64,000 nt of DNA from CAZTTH01 sp964615975 (GTDB lineage: Bacteria > Verrucomicrobiota > Lentisphaeria > JABSQK01 > JAJFLO01), in assembly GCA_964615975.1 (NCBI GenBank), contig CAZTTH010000007.1, positions 1 to 64,000 on the forward strand, read 5' to 3'. The translations under genes were made by a program, and so were the position numbers. The first letter of the stretch is position 1. Each line of letters starts with the position of its first letter. Under the pieces are notes generated by a model. That model ran no database searches and was not told the DNA's origin. It saw nothing but the letters and a program-made list of their open reading frames with translations. Below are positions 28,903 through 38,796 of this stretch, piece by piece.

Positions 28903-29499
28903 ATGAGTGAGGAGTATCTACGCTTAATAGTAGGGTTGGGAAATCCCGGAATAAAATATCAAAATACTAGGCACAATATTGGATTCATGGTAATCGATGC
29001 CTTACTGAACGATCCCATTGTTCGGATTAATCGACACCAGAAAAACCAGGATCATGAAATTTGGCAGGGAAGAATTGATAATCGGGATGTTTACTTAGTA
29101 AAACCGATGACATATATGAATTCAAGTGGCAGTGTGATTGCCAATATATGTAAGCAAGAACTAGTATCACCACTCCAAATTTTAGTAATTTATGATGATG
29201 TCGATTTACCATTGGGTGGTTTGCGTATACGGCAACAGGGAAGCAGTGGGGGGCATCGTGGGGTCAAAAACTTGATTGAAGCGTTGAAAAGTCAGGATTT
29301 TAACCGAATAAGAGTCGGTATTAATGGCTTGGAACGTAAGCAATATGAGACCTCGGAATATGTTCTGTCAAACTTTGAAATCATGGAAGAATCATTATTG
29401 GTCGAGATGTTGGGCGTTGCTCGAAATGCGGCCATAATGGCGGTACGTTCTGGAATCAATGCGGCCATGAATTATTATAATAAAAAGAATAACGAATAA
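28903..29499 (+). CDS. pth: Peptidyl-tRNA hydrolase
   Basis: A 198-residue enzyme that releases tRNA from peptidyl-tRNAs dropped by stalled ribosomes. The motif VGLGNPGIKYQNTRHNIGF holds the catalytic His24. PMTYMNSSG, IYDDVDLPLG (the Asp partner) and GGHRGVKNLIEAL (substrate loop) follow. Length is typical. It is located between rplY and rpsF, a common gene order. Confidence 0.97.
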   Translation: MSEEYLRLIVGLGNPGIKYQNTRHNIGFMVIDALLNDPIVRINRHQKNQDHEIWQGRIDNRDVYLVKPMTYMNSSGSVIANICKQELVSPLQILVIYDDVDLPLGGLRIRQQGSSGGHRGVKNLIEALKSQDFNRIRVGINGLERKQYETSEYVLSNFEIMEESLLVEMLGVARNAAIMAVRSGINAAMNYYNKKNNE

Positions 29500-29518
29500 T
29501 TGCAAGAATAGAATAACT

Positions 29519-29524
29519 AAGGAG
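29519..29524 (+). promoter_or_regulatory. Ribosome binding site that supports a TTG start for rpsF
   Basis: AAGGAG lies nine bases before the TTG at 29534. No in-frame ATG occurs at the proper N-terminus of S6, so this site decides the start. Confidence 0.75.
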
Positions 29525-29533
29525 TTCACGGGA

Positions 29534-29893
29534 TTGAAAAAATACGAATCGATATTTATCCTAGATCAGCAGAAATATGAGGATGGTGGCAAGTCCTTTA
29601 TTGAGAATTATAAATCTGCCATCATTGAACTTGCCGGAGAAGTGGATGAAGTGAATGATATGGGTATCCGTCAATTGGCTCATCCAATTAAAAAGCAACC
29701 CACTGCAATATATTGGGATGTGGTTTTTAGATTAGACCCGATAAGAATTGCTGAATTAAAAGATAAATATCGTTTGGATGAAACGGTTATGCGTTATGTC
29801 ATTTTTAATTATGATCGTCCGGCGGTTATAAAAACCCCCACACAAATAAAGGAATCGTCACTACCTGCGACGAATTCAGCCGTTGAAGCATAA
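29534..29893 (+). CDS. rpsF: 30S ribosomal protein S6
   Basis: A 119-residue S6. The sequence KKYESIFILDQQKYEDGG begins directly after the TTG start codon. The RRM-like core (DMGIRQLAHPIKKQPTAIYW, then DETVMRYVIFNYDRP) is complete. S6 binds S18 on the 30S platform; rpsR lies two genes downstream with ssb between them. The tail after residue 100 is low-complexity. Confidence 0.96.
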   Translation: MKKYESIFILDQQKYEDGGKSFIENYKSAIIELAGEVDEVNDMGIRQLAHPIKKQPTAIYWDVVFRLDPIRIAELKDKYRLDETVMRYVIFNYDRPAVIKTPTQIKESSLPATNSAVEA

Positions 29894-29902
29894 GCAAATT
29901 AT

Positions 29903-30493
29903 ATGGCCTCATTAAACAAAGTATTTCTGATTGGTAACTTAACCCGGGATCCCGAATTACGTTATACTCCCGGGGGAGCAGCATTGTGTGCGTTGGGCAT
30001 GGCTGTTAACAGAAAATATGTCAATGCCAAAGGTGAGGAGCACTCCGATACCTGTTTTGTTGATATCGAAGTGTGGGGCAAGCAGGCAGAAAGTTGTCAT
30101 CAATACCTTCGCAAGGGATCACCAGCGTTTGTTGAAGGCCGGCTTCGCTTTGATCAGTGGGATGATCGCGAGACCGGTCGTAAAAAAAGCAAGCTATTGG
30201 TAACTGGGGAACGAGTGCAATTTCTCTCAGGGGGTGGACGGAGTGAGGACATTAACGACACCCCTCAGGAATATGCATCAAATAGCGCAGATCCTTCGGA
30301 TACAGGAGAGGTTCAATCATATGGTGGTAAATCCGGGGGTAATAATACCAGAGGTTCATCTCGAGCGACAGGTACTGTTCCCCCACGCGAAGCGCCACCA
30401 TTTCCCATTGCGGGTTCAGATTCATCAAGGGAAACCTTTACAACCCCCGAATCGATTAATCCGGATCAAGCGATAGATGACATTCCATTTTGA
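29903..30493 (+). CDS. ssb: Single-stranded DNA-binding protein
   Basis: A 196-residue SSB. The OB-fold is in residues 1-110 (NKVFLIGNLTRDPELRYTP, WGKQAESCHQYLRKG, VEGRLRFDQWDD). A Gly/Ser-rich disordered linker follows, then the C-terminal tip DDIPF, which recruits replication and repair enzymes. Placement between rpsF and rpsR is the S6-SSB-S18 order found in many phyla but replaced by priB in enteric bacteria. Confidence 0.97.
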   Translation: MASLNKVFLIGNLTRDPELRYTPGGAALCALGMAVNRKYVNAKGEEHSDTCFVDIEVWGKQAESCHQYLRKGSPAFVEGRLRFDQWDDRETGRKKSKLLVTGERVQFLSGGGRSEDINDTPQEYASNSADPSDTGEVQSYGGKSGGNNTRGSSRATGTVPPREAPPFPIAGSDSSRETFTTPESINPDQAIDDIPF

Positions 30494-30621
30494 TCGTTGC
30501 TTATTGCTCATGGGTTAAAATTTCATTGGGTGTTATAATCTCGTAGTTAGACGTGTGGATTGTCATGGGAAATAGAATTAATTGTTTGAATTACAGCTTC
30601 AAAGAAAGGGAATAAGATCAT

Positions 30622-30855
30622 ATGTTTATGAAACGAAAAATCAGGCGTAAGCCTCGGGTTATTAAGCCGCGAATTTGTCGATTCTGTGAAGAAGCAGTTA
30701 ACTATATTGATTTTAAGGATACTGATACTCTGACACGTTATGTTACGGAAAAAGGCAAAATTATTCCCCGACGTATAACCGGAAGTTGCGCGAGACATCA
30801 AAAGCATTTGGCCCAAGCAATCAAACGTGCGCGTTTTATCTCCCTTTTAAAATAA
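30622..30855 (+). CDS. rpsR: 30S ribosomal protein S18
   Basis: A 77-residue S18 with the basic start KRKIRRKPRVIKPRICRFC and the core DFKDTDTLTRYVTEKGKIIP, then RRITGSCARHQKHLAQAIKR. CRFC and the later CARH recall zinc-ribbon-type S18 proteins. A ribosome site (AAAGGGA) lies ahead of the ATG at 30622; the ATG at 30628 is also possible. Confidence 0.96.
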   Translation: MFMKRKIRRKPRVIKPRICRFCEEAVNYIDFKDTDTLTRYVTEKGKIIPRRITGSCARHQKHLAQAIKRARFISLLK

Positions 30856-30891
30856 TCCAATTGATCAGAAAATGAGTAAGGATATCAGGTT

Positions 30892-31341
30892 ATGAATGTC
30901 GAATTAATATTAGTCGAAGACGTTCCAGCATTGGGGGTGATGGGAGAACATATAAAGGTAGCAGCTGGATATGCACGCAATTATCTAATCCCCAAAAAAT
31001 TAGCCACCCGGGCAACCCCAGGAGTATTACGGCAACTGGAATATAAAAAGCAAAAGCAGCAAGAAGAATTATTACGTCAAATTGCTTTATTTAAGGAATT
31101 AGCCGATAAAATTGCCGCTAATTCTGTGACAATTCCGATGCAGGCAGGAGAAAATGACAAGCTTTATGGTTCGGTCACTGCGCAACATATTGTTGACAGT
31201 CTAAATGAGATGAAAATATCCGTAGAACGCAAGCAGATAGTCTTGTCAGAACCAATTCGGGCATTGGGTGTATATCCCGTGGACGTTTATCTACATCCGG
31301 AAGTAATTGCGACTTTGAAAGTATGGGTGGTTAAGGCTTAA
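30892..31341 (+). CDS. rplI: 50S ribosomal protein L9
   Basis: A 149-residue L9. The N-terminal rRNA-binding domain shows VELILVEDVPALGVMGEHIK and GYARNYLIPKKLATRAT. A long connecting helix (about 45-75) leads to the C-terminal domain with NDKLYGSVTAQHI. An AAGGA ribosome site precedes the ATG. It closes the ribosomal part of the cluster before dnaB. Confidence 0.97.
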   Translation: MNVELILVEDVPALGVMGEHIKVAAGYARNYLIPKKLATRATPGVLRQLEYKKQKQQEELLRQIALFKELADKIAANSVTIPMQAGENDKLYGSVTAQHIVDSLNEMKISVERKQIVLSEPIRALGVYPVDVYLHPEVIATLKVWVVKA

Positions 31342-31627
31342 TCTGTAAGTGGAGATCGGTTTGTCATTGGTCATCGGTATAGATGCTTAAAGTCTCTCCT
31401 CTTCCGTATTCCGATCCTCTTGGTAACCCTGCACATCCTGTCTGCTTAAATTTATTATCTGAAAACGTTGCTTTCCAATGGCATATTTACCGGGATTCCC
31501 TGAGTAGGATATGCGAACTAATTGTCTTAGATGTCTGTTGAGTTGGTTTGGTCTTCAGGTAATCAAAGCTGAATTCATCCGCAATATATTTCTATTTCTG
31601 TCCAAACATATTCTTCCTGTCTACCCT

Positions 31628-33091
31628 ATGAATCAATCTGAACAACGTTTGGGAGCCTTGCTCGGTGATCGTTCTCCGCCGCAAAGTCTGGAAGCGGAAA
31701 AGGCGGTACTTTCCTGTTTGCTATTGGATCCTAGTTCGACCATGGATTTGGTTTTCTCTAAGATAAAAGACGAATCGTATTTATATTCATCCGCCAATCG
31801 GAAAATCTTTTCGGGATTAAAGATGATGCGCGAATCCATGATCCCCAATGTTATAGATCTTATTACAATGATAGATTGGTTTGATCGTCAAAAACTTCTT
31901 GAAGAGGTAGGAGGTGAGGACTATTTCCATTATTTACTTAATGTTGTACCGACTACAGCGAATGTTGAAAATTATATTAATACGGTCCAGGAGACATACA
32001 TACTCCGTAATCTGATCGCTACCTGTAGTGATATCATCGAGCGCTGTTATAATGCTCAGGGTGAAGTCCATGAATTGATTGATATTGTTGAAAGGCAAAT
32101 CATGGAAATCACTGAAAAAACCATCGATACACATGCCAAAAGTGTACGTGAATTGATGAAGGGCACAATCAATTATCTAGAAGACCTCAGCCGTCGCAAA
32201 CCAGAAATCATTGGTTTATCGACGGGATTTGACATTGACAAAAAGATCACTGGGTTAAAACGAGGGGAATTAAATGTATTGGCGGCACGGCCATCAATGG
32301 GGAAAACTGCATTGGCTCTAGACATATGTCGAAATATTGCGTTGCGTGATAACAAGTCTGTGGCTATCTTTAGTCTTGAAATGGGGAGTTATCAATTGGT
32401 GCTCCGCTTGTTGTGCAGCGAAGCGCAAATTGACATCAAGGATATAAGAGATGGTAAACTCACTAATCAACAATGGGCTAATGAAATCATGGGAACCGCG
32501 GATCGCTTGCGTTCAGCGCCCATTTATATTGATGAAACACCTCAATTGTCGACCTTGGAAATACGTCAAAAGTCCCGACGTTTAAAACAAAATTTCGATA
32601 TCCAGTTGATAGTGATTGATTATTTACAGCTTATCCGTCCGGTCGGAGGGGGAAGAAACACGACTCGTGAACAGGAAGTAGCAAAAATTTCCGCGGATAT
32701 TAAATCTTTAGCCAAAGAACTGAATATCCCCATTTTATTACTGTGTCAATTAAATCGGCAAGCAGAGCAGGGAGATTTGCCGAAACTTTCACATTTACGA
32801 GAGTCTGGTGCAATTGAACAGGATGCTGATATCGTGATGTTGCTCCATCGCAAACGAGAGGATGAATACCGGGGGAGCAGTGGATTAGATGACAAAGAGA
32901 AATTTAATAATGAAAATGATACTACAATGAGTGATAATGACGGTAAATTAAAATCAGTGATTATTATCGCCAAGAATCGCAATGGTGAAACTGGTATCGT
33001 GCCATTGTCTTTCAAACCTGAATGGACACGTTTTTTTAATATTTCAGCCATAGCAGATGCCGATGTACCAACTTCTAAAGTCAATTTTTAA
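31628..33091 (+). CDS. dnaB: Replicative DNA helicase DnaB
   Basis: A hexameric helicase of about 487 residues that unwinds DNA at the replication fork. The N-terminal DnaB domain starts PPQSLEAEKAVLSCLLLDPS. After the linker helix (RRKPEIIGLSTGFDIDKKIT) comes the RecA-like motor with Walker A AARPSMGKTALALDI, Walker B LIVIDYLQLI, and SHLRESGAIEQDADIVMLLH. I place the start at the ATG at 31628 (MNQSEQRLG); the frame is open upstream to 31511, but that 39-codon extension is hydrophobic and unlike DnaB. It ends four bases before bamA. Confidence 0.95.
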   Translation: MNQSEQRLGALLGDRSPPQSLEAEKAVLSCLLLDPSSTMDLVFSKIKDESYLYSSANRKIFSGLKMMRESMIPNVIDLITMIDWFDRQKLLEEVGGEDYFHYLLNVVPTTANVENYINTVQETYILRNLIATCSDIIERCYNAQGEVHELIDIVERQIMEITEKTIDTHAKSVRELMKGTINYLEDLSRRKPEIIGLSTGFDIDKKITGLKRGELNVLAARPSMGKTALALDICRNIALRDNKSVAIFSLEMGSYQLVLRLLCSEAQIDIKDIRDGKLTNQQWANEIMGTADRLRSAPIYIDETPQLSTLEIRQKSRRLKQNFDIQLIVIDYLQLIRPVGGGRNTTREQEVAKISADIKSLAKELNIPILLLCQLNRQAEQGDLPKLSHLRESGAIEQDADIVMLLHRKREDEYRGSSGLDDKEKFNNENDTTMSDNDGKLKSVIIIAKNRNGETGIVPLSFKPEWTRFFNISAIADADVPTSKVNF

Positions 33092-33095
33092 TCAG

Positions 33096-35393
33096 ATGAA
33101 TCAGTCATTGTTCAGTTTTATTCTAATCGGATGTTTCCTGACCGCATTGGGTGTGGATGCTGCAACCATAAAAGATATCCATGTCCGGTCAACGACAAGT
33201 CGTGAAATCTCTCGGGAAATGGTACTAAGTAACATGAATTTACAGACCGGGGATGAATTTTCTCCAGAAAAATTGTCACAGGATATAAAAAAACTGTATG
33301 CAACGCATCAATTTGAGGATATTGAGGCAAATGTTGAGGACGTTGGAAATAATCAGATTCAACTGACAATTAATGTCACCCCAAAACCCATTATTGAGTC
33401 AATCCAATTTATTGGCAACAAACGCTTTTCATCCCGAAAATTAAAACGCAAATTGTCACAAAAGGAGAATGAGGTTTTAGACGAAAAGTTCTTGTCCAAA
33501 GACGTACAGGATCTATATGATTTTTATCATGATAAGGGATATACTACCGTAATCATCAAACAACATGTTGAATTGATTGAGGGGTCGCATAACAAAAAAA
33601 TTGTTTACGATATTGATGAAAAGTCTCGCTATAAAACTCGAGGGTTGGACATCATCGGGAATATTGCTTTTTCTGATAAGCAATTGTTAAAATTAATGGA
33701 AACGGACATCTCGTTCTGGGGATATATATTCCCGGTTGGATTTTATGATGAGATGGAATTTAATGGAGATATAGATAAAATCACTCAAGCGTATTTGAAC
33801 AAGGGCTATCTAGATTTCAATATCCTTAAAATAGATCGTCAATTCGATGAAATTAATAATAAAATCTATATAACCCTTTATATTGAGGAAGGTATACAGT
33901 ACTCAGTCGGGAAAACAGCAATCGCCAATAATCAGCGGTTTGATAGCGATGAGTTAAAGAAGTTGATCTCCCTCAAGGCTGGGGATATTTATAATCGAGA
34001 TGGCGAACGTCAATCCAACCAAGCGATTACCGATAAATATAATCATTTTGGGTATATTGATTGTTATGTAACGACAGATCGAAAGATTGATAAGGAAAAT
34101 CGAAGTGTCGACCTGATGTATAATATCAGGGAAGGGAATCCGTATACTATTCGTGATGTGAATATATCCGGAAATCAGGTGACACAGGATCATGTGATTC
34201 GCCGGGAATTGCGGATTCAGCCTGGCGATCTCAGTGATTCAACCAAAATCGACGCCAGTCGTGACAGTCTGTTAAACCTTGGCTACTTTGAATCGGTCGA
34301 TATTATACCCGTGTCAACCGAAGAAGCTGACAAAAAAGATTTAAGCATAAAAGTATCCGAAAAGCTAACGGGGCAGTTATTGTTTGGCGCCGGCTTTTCG
34401 AGTGTGGACAATGTGCTTGGAACTGTTGAAGTTTCCCAATCCAATTTTGATCTCACGAATTATCCTGGTTTTCGCGGCGCTGGTCAACGCTTCCGCTTGC
34501 GTGCTCAGGTAGGATCAACTCGTCGAGATTTTATCCTCTCATTTACCGAACCATGGTTGTTCGATCGGCCTTTACGATTGGACTATGATCTTTGGAAACG
34601 AGAAACTTCCAGTAATCGAAATTACGATCAGGATAGTGTCGGGACGAGTGTGAATTTTACCCGCAAAATGCGTGCGCCATTTTGGCGGCAATCATTTGGT
34701 TATCGGATTGAAGATATTGATATTCATGATATCGACACCAGAGACTACAGTCCGAAATTTATCGTTGAGGAAGATGGCGGTGACTTGGTTAGTGCTATAT
34801 CCCTGGGATGGACTCGAGATCATCGTGATCGGCTCATACGGACGTCTAGTGGCTCTCGAATTTCTTTGCGGGGAGAGTTGCAAAGTGAATTAATTGGCAG
34901 TTATACCAATTTATATAAATTGAGCATAACCGGAGATAAATATGTTCCGCTTTTCAAGCGCAGTGTCTTTAAGTTATCTGCTGAAATCGGTCAGGTTAAT
35001 GAAATCAATGGCGATTCACCGCGCGTATTTGATCGTTATTTCGCTGGTGGCGCCAATTCCATACGCGGTTTCAAAGAACGACATGTCGGTCCTGTTGATT
35101 CATTGGACGATGAGCCGATCGGGGGGAAATCCTTGATGCTGGCTTCTACGGAATTTTTGTCACCAATCTATGAAAAAACCATATTTTGGGCAGTTTTTGT
35201 CGACACCGGCAATGTCTGGCAGGATGAATACGATTGGGATATCAGTGATTTAAATGTTGGCGCTGGCGGTGGATTAAGATTATTCCTTCCAATCGGCGCT
35301 ATCCAATTAGATTATGGTTGGCCAGTTCGCCGGGCATACGATTATTTGGGTTCTGGTGGTCGATTTCACTTCAATCTTGGATATAACTTCTAA
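33096..35393 (+). CDS. bamA: Outer-membrane assembly factor BamA
   Basis: An Omp85 protein of about 765 residues that inserts barrel proteins into the outer membrane. A signal peptide (MNQSLFSFILIGCFLTALGV, cut before AATIKDI) is followed by five POTRA domains (about residues 25-420) and a 16-strand barrel with the conserved GGANSIRGFKE loop (IRGF for the usual VRGF). The protein ends in FHFNLGYNF with a terminal Phe. I choose the ATG at 33096 because the signal peptide starts there. dnaB ends four bases earlier, an unusual but plausible operon partner. Confidence 0.95.
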   Translation: MNQSLFSFILIGCFLTALGVDAATIKDIHVRSTTSREISREMVLSNMNLQTGDEFSPEKLSQDIKKLYATHQFEDIEANVEDVGNNQIQLTINVTPKPIIESIQFIGNKRFSSRKLKRKLSQKENEVLDEKFLSKDVQDLYDFYHDKGYTTVIIKQHVELIEGSHNKKIVYDIDEKSRYKTRGLDIIGNIAFSDKQLLKLMETDISFWGYIFPVGFYDEMEFNGDIDKITQAYLNKGYLDFNILKIDRQFDEINNKIYITLYIEEGIQYSVGKTAIANNQRFDSDELKKLISLKAGDIYNRDGERQSNQAITDKYNHFGYIDCYVTTDRKIDKENRSVDLMYNIREGNPYTIRDVNISGNQVTQDHVIRRELRIQPGDLSDSTKIDASRDSLLNLGYFESVDIIPVSTEEADKKDLSIKVSEKLTGQLLFGAGFSSVDNVLGTVEVSQSNFDLTNYPGFRGAGQRFRLRAQVGSTRRDFILSFTEPWLFDRPLRLDYDLWKRETSSNRNYDQDSVGTSVNFTRKMRAPFWRQSFGYRIEDIDIHDIDTRDYSPKFIVEEDGGDLVSAISLGWTRDHRDRLIRTSSGSRISLRGELQSELIGSYTNLYKLSITGDKYVPLFKRSVFKLSAEIGQVNEINGDSPRVFDRYFAGGANSIRGFKERHVGPVDSLDDEPIGGKSLMLASTEFLSPIYEKTIFWAVFVDTGNVWQDEYDWDISDLNVGAGGGLRLFLPIGAIQLDYGWPVRRAYDYLGSGGRFHFNLGYNF

Positions 35394-35574
35394 CCACATC
35401 AAAATTCACAATTTTTTCCATCATATGACCTCTCTTGGGTTAAATATGATGCGATTGATTTAGGCACCGCTAGGGGCATTGGAAAAATGGATTTACTCCA
35501 ATTACTCAACTGTTAGTTGTCATTTAGTTCATAAACTCAAATAAAATCTTCACTAAGTTACTAATTGGTGTACC

Positions 35575-38193
35575 TTGAGGCCAAGTTTTTCCGTATTCTG
35601 CCTGAACCTGGTCATGGCTGGAGTGATTGTACAACATCCAATTCCTCTATTAGCAGGTAAAACCGAAGCCGTTTATGCGGGTCGGGTATTGATAATCGCT
35701 AACAGCAATAGTCTCGTATCCATGGATTTAGCACATTGTTATCGGATTTCACACTGTCTTCCTTCTGTCAACGTCTTATCCCTTCCTTTTGAAAATCCCA
35801 TTTCCCTGTCTGAAAGTGAATTCGAAAATAAATTATTGCATCCTCTTAATCAACGATTGCAGAAATTAGGAAATCGCGTTGATTTTATCGTGTTGACAAG
35901 GGATGTGCCATATCGTGTAAATGGCATATCAGTCCCTACTGCCATCATGTTTAATGGGGTTGATAATATTAAACCTCTACATGGCTACTTTGATCGTGAA
36001 GTTGCCTTTGAATCCTCCATTCCTTTTAATTATCAACAACTACATGGAACTTCGATGATATCCGCCTTCAATTTTCAGGACGCGGAACGAATGATAAGGA
36101 ACAGCCACTGTAACTACCCTTCACTTGCCACATCCGGAACAATATACTTTTGTGATGGCGCAGGTCCGAGAGGTGTCAGAAACAAAATGATTCCCCTGGC
36201 ATTATCACATGTGCGTAATCTTGGTGCTAGTGCAGAACATGTTCAAAATACGAATCTAAACAATAAATCTGATGTAATGATGCAAATAACTGGAGCAACA
36301 CAATTGGAATTGACGAATAATGAATATTTGGCTGGATCGATCCTCGACAACATGACTTCTATGGGAGGCTTTCTTCTGGAAAAATCATCCCAAATTTCCA
36401 TTCTGACATTTATTCAGCATGGAGTCTGCGGCGCCTATGGGACAGTTGCGGAACCAACCAATATTTTGTCGCGTTGGGCAGATCTTTCTCTCCCATTACG
36501 GTATTCTTCGGGATTCAATCTTATTGAAAGTTACCTCCAAAGCATAATGGATTGGAGATTTGGATTGATAGTTGGTGATCCACTTATGGCTCCTTTTAAT
36601 TCCCCATGCTCCCTGGCCTTGAATTTAGCGCAGACAGAGTATCAGGATGGAAATCCGGTCGTATGCGAGATAAAAGCACGTCCAGGAAAATTTGGGCGGG
36701 GTATTGCATGGATGGAGCTTTGGCTTAATGATCAGGATTTACTTTTTGACTATCAATCAAAAGCTCCCCATAACTCGCAATGGCAACTCGTTATTGGTCA
36801 AGGGAACACGATTTATTTTAATCAGGTTTACCATTGTCGCGAAGAACAAAATTTAAGTCGTGTATTAGACTATTTTACCTACTTCAGTACTCCCGAAATA
36901 TCACTAAAACTGGTTGGCAAACGACAAAATAAATTATTAGTTCAATATCAGCCTGTTAAGGTGAATTCAACCATAAAAGAAGTGGATTGCATATTTAGAG
37001 GAGGAACCATTTTACGGCCGATGTTGATACAAAAGAAAATACTTCTGCATACTAATGTGGTGCAAAACGGCAAATTTGATTTTGGTTATTACCCCCCGCA
37101 GGCCGGAGATCAAGTCAAAATCATTTATCGCGATAATGAGCTGACTGTTAGAGCCGGTGGTAACGAAAGCTTGGCACAATTTGTGACTCGATTAGCTGAA
37201 ACTTTGGAGCAATGGAAACCGTTCAATTTGGAAAGTTTTTGGAATCTCTCGATAAACAGTGGTGATGGAAAAGAGGTTGAGACCCAACAATTGTGGCTAA
37301 AACCGTCGCGAAATGTCATAAACGGACATCGACCGGTTATCGCGATTACGGCAGTTGCGACTCCCCACTCGATGTTTGCTAAAGATATTAATAATAAAAT
37401 TCAATGGATAGACATCAACTCAGGGCAAAGGGGAGAAGCAATTATTGAATCAGTAGGGGGGCAAGTGGAATTAAGTGAAACCCTCACATTGCCCGCAAAA
37501 TTGATCACTTCTGGGCAAAACACATTGCAGTTAATTGCGGGATCTTTTTTAGATAAGGAGACTAAAGAAAATACCACATTTATCTATCATAGTTCTCCAC
37601 TAAACCCACAATTTACAGTGCATCAACATAGCTTGAATGTGGGGGATTTTATGACCATAGATTGGGAAGCGACAGATGATGTTATGCAACAAGCTTATAT
37701 CGAAATTTATATGAATGGTGTCAAACTGAATAGCGAGAAGATAAAATATACGGATTCACCTTTTAAGATGACCTATTCCAGCGCAGTGAATACGATGATG
37801 ATTCCGGGAAAACATCAAATATGGTTGGAATGGACTGAAACCCCAAGCTCAGCAGATCAATTTAGCAAGCGATATCCATTGTATCGAACCCTACCCCAAT
37901 TACTGAATGTTCGACGCCCGCTGTTAATAGACTGTAGATTTTCCCCACATGATATTATCGCGAACAGCAATACTCCTGTGATTGTAACCGGCCCTTATAT
38001 TCATCAGGGTCTAAGTTTCAGTATCAATCGCCAGAAATTACCTGTTCGCAGAGATCCAAACTGGGGGATGAATTGGATGATTTCCGTGTCAGATTTGCAA
38101 CCGGGAAGCTATCATTTGGAAATTCAGGGCGATCCTGAAACTGAGGAGGGCGGGGTGTTTGACGATCCTTTAACTGTCTTAAGATCATTTTAA
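35575..38193 (+). CDS. TIGR03790-like secreted protein of unknown function
   Basis: An 872-residue protein whose first half matches my memory of the TIGR03790 family. It has VYAGRVLIIANSNSLVS, a stretch on dialogue-free hydrolase-like strands (FIVLTRDVPYRVNG), then GVCGAYGTVAEPTNILSR and LIVGDPLMAPF near residue 340. A leader segment (about residues 7-27) suggests export. The second half (about 350-872) is beta-rich and seems made of Ig-like or carbohydrate-binding-like modules. The function of this family is not known to me. The start is a TTG at 35575 without a clear ribosome site; the Met at residue 15 is an alternative. It follows bamA by about 180 bases and has no same-strand partner. 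Confidence 0.7.
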   Translation: MRPSFSVFCLNLVMAGVIVQHPIPLLAGKTEAVYAGRVLIIANSNSLVSMDLAHCYRISHCLPSVNVLSLPFENPISLSESEFENKLLHPLNQRLQKLGNRVDFIVLTRDVPYRVNGISVPTAIMFNGVDNIKPLHGYFDREVAFESSIPFNYQQLHGTSMISAFNFQDAERMIRNSHCNYPSLATSGTIYFCDGAGPRGVRNKMIPLALSHVRNLGASAEHVQNTNLNNKSDVMMQITGATQLELTNNEYLAGSILDNMTSMGGFLLEKSSQISILTFIQHGVCGAYGTVAEPTNILSRWADLSLPLRYSSGFNLIESYLQSIMDWRFGLIVGDPLMAPFNSPCSLALNLAQTEYQDGNPVVCEIKARPGKFGRGIAWMELWLNDQDLLFDYQSKAPHNSQWQLVIGQGNTIYFNQVYHCREEQNLSRVLDYFTYFSTPEISLKLVGKRQNKLLVQYQPVKVNSTIKEVDCIFRGGTILRPMLIQKKILLHTNVVQNGKFDFGYYPPQAGDQVKIIYRDNELTVRAGGNESLAQFVTRLAETLEQWKPFNLESFWNLSINSGDGKEVETQQLWLKPSRNVINGHRPVIAITAVATPHSMFAKDINNKIQWIDINSGQRGEAIIESVGGQVELSETLTLPAKLITSGQNTLQLIAGSFLDKETKENTTFIYHSSPLNPQFTVHQHSLNVGDFMTIDWEATDDVMQQAYIEIYMNGVKLNSEKIKYTDSPFKMTYSSAVNTMMIPGKHQIWLEWTETPSSADQFSKRYPLYRTLPQLLNVRRPLLIDCRFSPHDIIANSNTPVIVTGPYIHQGLSFSINRQKLPVRRDPNWGMNWMISVSDLQPGSYHLEIQGDPETEEGGVFDDPLTVLRSF

Positions 38194-38287
38194 CAATCAA
38201 TGTATATAGATGAATGCGATGAACAGGAAAGTACCGAAATATGAACCTTGCAAAGAATTTAATTTGAATGATGAAAAATGATCAAAA

Positions 38288-38710
38288 TCACGATGATGGT
38301 TCCCCTTGCCAGCGGTTAAATTTAGGATTTTCCTGTATTGATTTGGCGCGCTTACGAGCGTTTTCAGCTTCGTCAGCACGGTTAAGCTTGGTTAATATTT
38401 CCGCGTAATTTTCGAGAACTTCAACCAATCCGGCATACTCTTTACCTAGAGTTTTCTCCCAAACTTCGATAACAATTTCATAGTGTTTAATGGCTTTATC
38501 ATATGCTTTTTGGATAAAATAAAGTTCTCCAAGGCTATTGTGAATATTGGCGATCCGGGGATCGTTCTGGCCTAATTTTCCGGCTTCCTGTAATGCCATT
38601 TGCAAGTGTTTTTCAGCTTCATCAAAATTGCCGCTATCTATCGCACGGCGACCCGATTGGTAGCACACTTCCCAACGACGCACATTTATAATCGTTTGTT
38701 CAAATTCCAT
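38288..38710 (-). CDS. Tetratricopeptide-repeat protein
   Basis: A 140-residue all-helical protein with about three TPR units: residues 11-45 (RWEVCYQSGRRAIDSGNFDE), 54-88 (NIHNSLGELYFIQKAYDKA), and 97-130 (LVEVLENYAEILTKLNRADE). TPR arrays mediate protein-protein contacts. There is no signal peptide or membrane segment. It lies 86 bases downstream of the FGE-like gene on the same strand, so the two may be co-transcribed. The partner is unknown. Confidence 0.85.
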   Translation of the reverse strand: MEFEQTIINVRRWEVCYQSGRRAIDSGNFDEAEKHLQMALQEAGKLGQNDPRIANIHNSLGELYFIQKAYDKAIKHYEIVIEVWEKTLGKEYAGLVEVLENYAEILTKLNRADEAENARKRAKSIQENPKFNRWQGEPSS

Positions 38711-38796
38711 GATTTACTCCTTAATGATATCTAAATATAAAAAACAGATGTCGGCCATTTCTTTGGTGAAGTTGACTATTTTTATTAATCAATAAA

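Noticed and set aside
31511..31627. Upstream extension of DnaB by 39 codons
   Set aside because: The residues are hydrophobic and unlike DnaB; the ATG at 31628 gives the expected N-terminus.
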